Below are positions 7,190 through 12,476 of a DNA stretch of 12,476 nucleotides, piece by piece (position 1 is the first letter of the stretch; each line of letters starts with the position of its first letter). The stretch comes from Pseudomonadota bacterium (GTDB lineage: Bacteria > Pseudomonadota > Gammaproteobacteria > Burkholderiales > Burkholderiaceae_F), in contig JAKANT010000010.1 of NCBI GenBank assembly GCA_021823635.1, positions 1-12,476 of the forward strand, given 5' to 3'. Both the position numbers and the translations under genes were made by a program. The notes under the pieces were generated by a model that had not been told where the DNA came from, did not search any database, and was given only the letters and a program-made list of their open reading frames with translations.

Positions 7190-10100
7190 ATGACCGAGAC
7201 GACTTCCCCGAACGAACTGCTCGACGCGGCGACCGACGTCGCGCCACTGGCGTGGGTCATCGGCGAGATCCGCGTTTCGCTGGCGCAGGCGGTCGACGGC
7301 ATCAAGGGCTTTCTCGCCAACAAGCAGGACGTCGATAGCCTGCGCAACGCCGCCACTCAGGTGCACCAAGCCAGCGGCGCGCTGCAGTTGCTCGACTTAC
7401 GCGGCGTGGCGCTGGTGACCGAAGCGATCGAGCAACTGCTGCGCCGCTGGGAGAACGAGCCGAAGGAATGCGCGCCCTCGGCGGTGCGTTCGGTCGAGAT
7501 GACCGCGACGGCGGTGGTCGCCTACCTCGAAGGGTTGCTGTCGGGCCAGCCGAACCAGCCGATCCGGCTGTTCCCCTATTACCGCGACATCCTGACGCTG
7601 AACCAGGCGCCGCGCATCCACCCCGCGGATCTCGTGTTCCCGGACCTGACGCGGCGGCCGGCGTTTCATCGCCTCGAATCGCGGCCGCTGACGTCCGATC
7701 AGTTGCGCGTGCGGCGCGTGCGCTTCGAGGAGGGCTTGCTCGGCTTTCTGCGCGACTCCGAGAGCGCGCGGGCGCGCGCGCAGATGCGCGACGCACTGGC
7801 CGACCTCGAACAGTTGCCGCTGCGCGGCCTGACGCGCAGCTTCTGGTGGGTGGTGCGCGGGCTGCTGGAAGCGCTGGCAGCGCGCCAAGTGCCGGTGGAC
7901 ACCGATCTGAAGCGGGTGCTGGCGCGGCTGAACCTGCAACTGCGGCGGCTGATCGACGGCGGCGCCGCGGTGGCCGAGCGGTTGATGATCGACGCGCTGT
8001 ACTACGTCGGACGCGCCGAGGACGGCGTGCCGCGCGTGGCCGAGGTCAAGCGGCTTTATGGGCTGAACGCGCTGATCCCGCCGGACTTCGAGCGCACCAC
8101 GCTGACCACGGTCGACGCCGAGGCGTTGCGCGCGCTGAAAGAGGCGCTGGCGCAGGCCAAGCTGCTGTGGGGCCAGGTGGTCGGCGGCGCGGATGCCGCC
8201 AAGTTCGGCGCCGAGCTGCAGCATGCGCGCGCCGCCTGCGCCCGTCTCGACGCGGCGGCGATCGACCGCGTGCTGGCAGCGATCGCGGGCGTGACGCAGG
8301 ACTACGCGCGGCTGGCGGCGAGCGTGCGCGAGGCGCTTTCGCTGGAAGTCGCCTCCGCGCTGCTGTTCGTCGAGCTGGGGGCGGAGCAATTGCCGCGCAC
8401 CGACGACGAGTTCGCGGGGCGCGCGGGCGCGGTGGTCGAGCGGCTGCAGGCCGCCTACGCCGGGGCGGCGCTGCCGGATTCCGCACCGTGGCTGTCGGAG
8501 ATCGCGCGCCGGGCGCAGGACCGCCTGACGATGGCGACCGTGGTCGCCGAGACGCAGGCCACGCTGCGCGAGATCGAGACCCGCCTCGACCGCTTCTTCC
8601 GCAACCCGTCCGAACGCGGCGAGCTGGCAGCCACGCTGCCGATGTTCGATCAGGTGTGCGGCGTGCTGGCGCTGCTCGGCGCCGAGGACCCGGTGGCCGC
8701 CCTGCGCTCGGTGCAGGCGTCGGTGCGCGCGTTTGCCGATCAGGCCACGCCGGCGCGGCCGGAGGAGTTCGCGCGGATTGCCGGCAACCTCGGCGCGATC
8801 GGCTTTTTCGTCGAATCGCTGGTGCAGGAATCGGAACGCCCGCGCGGCATGTTCCGCTACGACCCGGTCACCGGCGTCTTCGCCGCCGATCTGACGCGGC
8901 AGCCCGGGGCCGAGGTGACCGCGCCCGCCGACGAAGAGCCGGCGAGCGCGCCCGAGCGGCCGGCGCAAACGCGGCGTCCGGAGAACATCGAGACGTCCGC
9001 CGCACAGCACCTCGAACTGGCGCAGGCGATGGCCGAGCGCCTGGTGCTGAACAGCAACGACGGTGCCGCGCTCGAAGGGCTGTCGCGGCTGCTGCCGCAG
9101 ATGGCGAACGAAGCGGACCTGCTCGACGACGCCCAGCTCAAGGATCGGGTCGCGCGCGGCGCCGTGCTGCTGACGCAATTCGCCGCGCTCAAGGAACCGG
9201 CGGTCGCGCGCGAACTGGCCGCGCTGCTGGCACCGCAGCCGGCACCCGCGGTACCGCAGCCGACGGCGCCGCTGCCGGAATCCGATGCCGCCGCCGACCG
9301 CGAGCTGCACGAGATCTTCCTGGAAGAAGCGAACGAGGTGCTGGCGACGATCGCAACACAGCTCGAAGCGCTGCGTTCCGCGCCCGACAACCAGGCCACG
9401 ATGACGACGGTGCGTCGCGCGTTCCACACGTTGAAGGGCTCCAGCCGCATGGTCGGGCTGAAAGCCTTCGGCGAGGGCGCGTGGGCGATCGAACAGTGCT
9501 TCAACCTGTGGCTGGCGCAGGAGCGGCCGGCCAACGACGATCTGCTGAATCTGGCCGCCACCGCGCACGCGCGCATGCGCGAATGGATCGCCGCCATCGC
9601 CGCCAATCCGCGCGCGTCGATCGACGTCAGCCCGCTGGTGGCGGCCGCGCAGCGCGTGCGTGAAGGCGCTCCCTTCGAATATGCCGACGGAGGTCCGCCG
9701 TCAAAGCCGGCGGGCAGCGCGGCCGAATCTGACGCGCCGCCCGCGCTGCCCGTCGCCGACAACGATGCGGCGGTGATCGGCGCTGAGGACGGCGCGATCG
9801 ACCTCGCTTCGATACCCGAGCCGGCGGCGGCGACGAAACCCGCCGACGACGACATCAAGCGCATCGGCCCGGTGGCGATCAGCCACGGTCTGTATTCGGT
9901 GTTCCTGAACGAGGCCGACGAGGCGATCCGCAACCTGGCGCAGGACGTTTCGGAGTGGCGCTTCGAACCGGCTCGCCGCGCGAGCGCCGCCACGGTACGA
10001 CGCGCCCATTCGCTGGCCGGCATCGCCGCCACGGTCGGACTGGCGCCGCTGTCGGCGATCGCCGACGCGCTGGACCACTTGATGCAGGAACTCGACCTCC

Positions 10101-12476
10101 GCAGCGAGCCGGTGCCGCTCGCGCCGGCGCAGTTCGACGTGCTGGAGCGCGCGGTCGAAACGATGCGCGGCATGCTGCACCAGTTCGCCGCCGGCATTTA
10201 CCCGAGCGAGGCTCCGCTCGAGGCGGCCGCAGTCGACGAGCTGGTGCGGTTCGTTCGCAACGCTGACCTGCGGTCGCCGGAGCCGCCGCAATCACCGGCC
10301 GCCGAATCGCCGCCCGCCGAATCGCCCGCGGTCGAGCACGGGCCCGCGCTCGAAGCGCCGCCGCACGACGCGATCGCGGTCGAAGAGATCGTGCTGGACG
10401 CAGCACCCGAGCCGGCGGTCGAGCTGGACGCCGATGCGTGGCTGGCCGCGCAGGCGGCGGCGCCGATGACGGAGCGGGCGTCGCTGCTGCCGGAGGTCGC
10501 CGACGAACAGAGCAAGGTCGCGGCCGTCGACGAACTGGATCCGGACCTGCTGCCGGTGTTCCTGACCGAGGCCAACGATCTGCTGCCGGCGATCGCCGCC
10601 GGGCTGCGCAAGCTCGCGGCCGATCCGAACGACCGCGCGGCGGCGCGCGAACTGATGCGTCAGTTGCACACCACCAAGGGCAGCGCCCGCATGGCGGGCG
10701 CGATGCGCATCGGCGAGCTGGTGCACGACATGGAAACGCGCATCGAGTCGGCGATGCACCTCGTCAACGTGCCGCACGTGATCGTCGAAGACCTGCAAAG
10801 CCAGTACGACCAGGTGCAGGCGCTGATCGAACGTCTGCAGAACCCGGCAGCCGCGGCACCCGATACGGCGCCGCCGCTGGCGCCGGTGATCGAACTGGCG
10901 GCCGTGCGCCAGGAGATCGCACGCGAAGCGTCGCCGCCCGCCGCGGCCCCGCTGCCGACACCGATGGTGGCCGGCCCGCCGGCGACGACGGCTCCGGCGG
11001 CCAGCGCGCCGACGATGACGGCGCCGGTTTCGTTCATCCGCGTGCGCGCGGACATCCTCGACAAACTGGTCGACCAGGCGGGCGAGGTGGCGATCGCGCG
11101 CGCGAAGCTCGAGAACGAAGTCGGCGCGCTGAAGAGCGCGCTGCTTGACCTGACCGAAAACGTCGCGCGCCTGCGCACGCAACTGCGCGAGGTCGAAATC
11201 CAGGCCGACGCGCAGATCCAGGCGCGCGCCGACCAGCTGGCCAAGGAGTCGGCCGCGTTCGATCCGCTCGAATTCGACCGCTACACGCGCCTGCAGGAAC
11301 TGACCCGGCTGCTCGCCGAATCGGTCGAAGACGTGGCGATGGTCCAGAGCAACATGCTGAAGGGCCTGCAGATGGCCGATCAGGACCTGACCGCGCAATC
11401 GCGGCTCACGCGCGAACTGCAGCAGCAGTTGATGCGCGTACGGCTGGTGCCGTTTTCCAACGTCGCCGAGCGCTTGTACCGCGTCGCGCGCCAGACCGCG
11501 AAGGAGCTGGACAAGCGCGTGAACCTGGAGATCCGCGGCGGCACCACCGAGATCGACCGCGGCGTGCTGGAGCGCATGACCGGCCCGTTCGAACACCTGG
11601 TGCGCAACGCGATCGTGCACGGGCTGGAGGCGCCGGCCGAGCGGCGCGCCCTTGGCAAGCGCGAGACCGGTGAGCTGACGATCGAGGTGCGCCAGGAAGG
11701 CAACGAGATCATCGTCACGTTCGCCGACGATGGCGCCGGCCTGGCGCTCGACCGCATCCGCGAGCGCGGCATCGAGCGCGGGCTGATCGGTCGCCATCAG
11801 GTGGTGAGCGACCGCGAGCTGATGGAGCTGATCTTCGCCCCGGGCTTTTCGACCGCCGACGAGGTGACCGAACTGGCGGGCCGCGGCGTCGGCATGGACG
11901 TCGTGCGCGCCGAGCTGGCCTCCTTCGGCGGCCGCATCGCGGTGGCGAGCGAGGCCGGCCGCGGCACGCGCTTCACGTTGTATCTGCCGCTGACGCTGGC
12001 GGTCACGCAGGTGGTGCTGGCCACGGTCGGCACGCGCCGCTATGCGATCCCGGCCGCTATGGTCGAGCAAGTGCGCCGCTACAAGCCGGTGCAGCTGTTG
12101 CCCGCGCTCGCCGAGGGTCAGATCACGTTCGCACCGGTGGGCGACGTGGTGCTGCGGCCGCTGGCGCAGTTGCTGGGCGAGGAAGTCGTGCCGCATCTGG
12201 CCAAGCAGACGCCGGTCGTGCTGCTGCGCTCGGGCGATGACCGATTGGCGGTCGCGGTCGACGAGGTCTCGACCAATCAGGAAGTGGTGGTCAAGAACGT
12301 CGGCGCGCAGGTGTCGCGGCTGGCCGGCATCCTCGGCGCCACCATCCTCGGCAACGGCGAGATCGTGCTGATCATCAACCCGGTGCAACTGATCGCGCGC
12401 GCGCCGGAGCCGCACCCGGCGTTCGCCGCCCCCGAGGCGCCGTCCGACGAGGCGCGGCGCGCTGCCGAGCGTCTGG
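7190..12476 (+). CDS. pilL: Chemosensory histidine kinase PilL/ChpA, multi-HPt CheA (C-terminus outside window)
   Basis: CheA-type hybrid kinase that should phosphorylate PilG and PilH; 1762 residues visible. Residues 1-550 form a helical region resembling the N-terminus of ChpA and FimL, with a degenerate HPt-like VHQASGALQL (H59). After an Ala/Pro linker come three HPt modules: H746 in FHTLKGSSRMVG, H940 in AHSLAGIAATVG (the usual Lys replaced by Ala) and H1160 in LHTTKGSARMAG. They are joined by low-complexity linkers. The dimerisation helices begin at 1282 (FIRVRADILDKLVDQAGE) and carry a long coiled-coil insertion. The ATPase has its N box at HLVRNAIVHG (1469-1478), ADDGAGL (1512-1518) and GRGVGMD (1564-1570). 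A CheW-like domain runs from about 1595. The receiver expected at the C-terminus is beyond the window. The ATG at 7190 has no clear Shine-Dalgarno; a GTG at 7181 is also in frame. Confidence 0.95.
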   Translation, partial: MTETTSPNELLDAATDVAPLAWVIGEIRVSLAQAVDGIKGFLANKQDVDSLRNAATQVHQASGALQLLDLRGVALVTEAIEQLLRRWENEPKECAPSAVRSVEMTATAVVAYLEGLLSGQPNQPIRLFPYYRDILTLNQAPRIHPADLVFPDLTRRPAFHRLESRPLTSDQLRVRRVRFEEGLLGFLRDSESARARAQMRDALADLEQLPLRGLTRSFWWVVRGLLEALAARQVPVDTDLKRVLARLNLQLRRLIDGGAAVAERLMIDALYYVGRAEDGVPRVAEVKRLYGLNALIPPDFERTTLTTVDAEALRALKEALAQAKLLWGQVVGGADAAKFGAELQHARAACARLDAAAIDRVLAAIAGVTQDYARLAASVREALSLEVASALLFVELGAEQLPRTDDEFAGRAGAVVERLQAAYAGAALPDSAPWLSEIARRAQDRLTMATVVAETQATLREIETRLDRFFRNPSERGELAATLPMFDQVCGVLALLGAEDPVAALRSVQASVRAFADQATPARPEEFARIAGNLGAIGFFVESLVQESERPRGMFRYDPVTGVFAADLTRQPGAEVTAPADEEPASAPERPAQTRRPENIETSAAQHLELAQAMAERLVLNSNDGAALEGLSRLLPQMANEADLLDDAQLKDRVARGAVLLTQFAALKEPAVARELAALLAPQPAPAVPQPTAPLPESDAAADRELHEIFLEEANEVLATIATQLEALRSAPDNQATMTTVRRAFHTLKGSSRMVGLKAFGEGAWAIEQCFNLWLAQERPANDDLLNLAATAHARMREWIAAIAANPRASIDVSPLVAAAQRVREGAPFEYADGGPPSKPAGSAAESDAPPALPVADNDAAVIGAEDGAIDLASIPEPAAATKPADDDIKRIGPVAISHGLYSVFLNEADEAIRNLAQDVSEWRFEPARRASAATVRRAHSLAGIAATVGLAPLSAIADALDHLMQELDLRSEPVPLAPAQFDVLERAVETMRGMLHQFAAGIYPSEAPLEAAAVDELVRFVRNADLRSPEPPQSPAAESPPAESPAVEHGPALEAPPHDAIAVEEIVLDAAPEPAVELDADAWLAAQAAAPMTERASLLPEVADEQSKVAAVDELDPDLLPVFLTEANDLLPAIAAGLRKLAADPNDRAAARELMRQLHTTKGSARMAGAMRIGELVHDMETRIESAMHLVNVPHVIVEDLQSQYDQVQALIERLQNPAAAAPDTAPPLAPVIELAAVRQEIAREASPPAAAPLPTPMVAGPPATTAPAASAPTMTAPVSFIRVRADILDKLVDQAGEVAIARAKLENEVGALKSALLDLTENVARLRTQLREVEIQADAQIQARADQLAKESAAFDPLEFDRYTRLQELTRLLAESVEDVAMVQSNMLKGLQMADQDLTAQSRLTRELQQQLMRVRLVPFSNVAERLYRVARQTAKELDKRVNLEIRGGTTEIDRGVLERMTGPFEHLVRNAIVHGLEAPAERRALGKRETGELTIEVRQEGNEIIVTFADDGAGLALDRIRERGIERGLIGRHQVVSDRELMELIFAPGFSTADEVTELAGRGVGMDVVRAELASFGGRIAVASEAGRGTRFTLYLPLTLAVTQVVLATVGTRRYAIPAAMVEQVRRYKPVQLLPALAEGQITFAPVGDVVLRPLAQLLGEEVVPHLAKQTPVVLLRSGDDRLAVAVDEVSTNQEVVVKNVGAQVSRLAGILGATILGNGEIVLIINPVQLIARAPEPHPAFAAPEAPSDEARRAAERL
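10301..10326 (+). repeat. Short tandem duplication in a PilL linker
   Basis: GCCGAATCGCC occurs at 10301-10311 and again at 10316-10326, a 15-base period that keeps frame and encodes AESPP then AESPA. It lies in the low-complexity linker between the second and third HPt modules, so length variation there by slippage would be tolerated. Confidence 0.5.

Noticed and set aside
5011..7356. 781-codon minus-strand open frame opposite pilJ
   Set aside because: Mirror of the strongly supported PilJ coding frame; composition is low-complexity Arg/Gly/Asp/Leu, no motif and no start signal.
7397..9568. 723-codon minus-strand and 731-codon plus-strand open frames over pilL
   Set aside because: Both are shadows of the pilL frame, which shows clear HPt, kinase and CheW motifs. 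High GC at third positions removes stop codons in the other frames.
10292..12415. 707-codon minus-strand open frame opposite the kinase core of pilL
   Set aside because: Antisense of conserved ATPase and dimerisation motifs; no domain of its own.

Overview
The window is a stretch of GC-rich chromosome with strong GC bias at third codon positions. It looks like ordinary core DNA of a Betaproteobacterium, probably Burkholderiales or a close relative. The inference rests on the divergent hemL / rubredoxin-pilGHIJL layout and on the protein sequences; no rRNA or other phylogenetic marker is present. There are no mobile elements, tRNAs, CRISPR arrays or phage genes, and no gene-free stretch longer than 300 bases.

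Left part (1-3206), transcribed leftward: hemL (glutamate-1-semialdehyde aminomutase, tetrapyrrole synthesis) is followed by a ScsB/DsbD-type membrane thiol:disulfide reductase whose C-terminus lies beyond position 1. The 117-base gap between them may hold a 35-codon reading frame that overlaps the reductase start by an ATGA. The hemL leader contains a strong GC-rich inverted repeat.

Right part (3207-12476), transcribed rightward: a small rubredoxin, then a complete set of Pil-Chp chemosensory genes that control type IV pili. They are pilG (CheY-like), pilH (CheY-like), pilI (CheW-like adaptor), pilJ (membrane chemoreceptor) and pilL/chpA (very large CheA-type kinase with several phosphotransfer domains, cut by the window end before any C-terminal receiver domain). 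Gaps of 12-67 bases and a single plausible promoter in front of the rubredoxin suggest one operon.

How they work together: in characterised Pil-Chp systems PilJ senses a signal in the periplasm or at the pilus, PilI couples it to the kinase PilL/ChpA, and phosphate passes through the HPt domains to PilG (pilus extension, cAMP) and PilH (counteracting regulator). The neighbouring heme-precursor, rubredoxin and thiol-reductase genes give the locus a redox flavour, but nothing shows that they act in pilus signalling.

I found no convincing undescribed system. The points most worth a second look are the hemL leader hairpin, the perfect 9-bp hairpin just before pilL together with its weak start signal, the candidate small coupled frame before the reductase, and the altered second HPt motif in PilL. 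The very long antisense open frames are explained by base composition.
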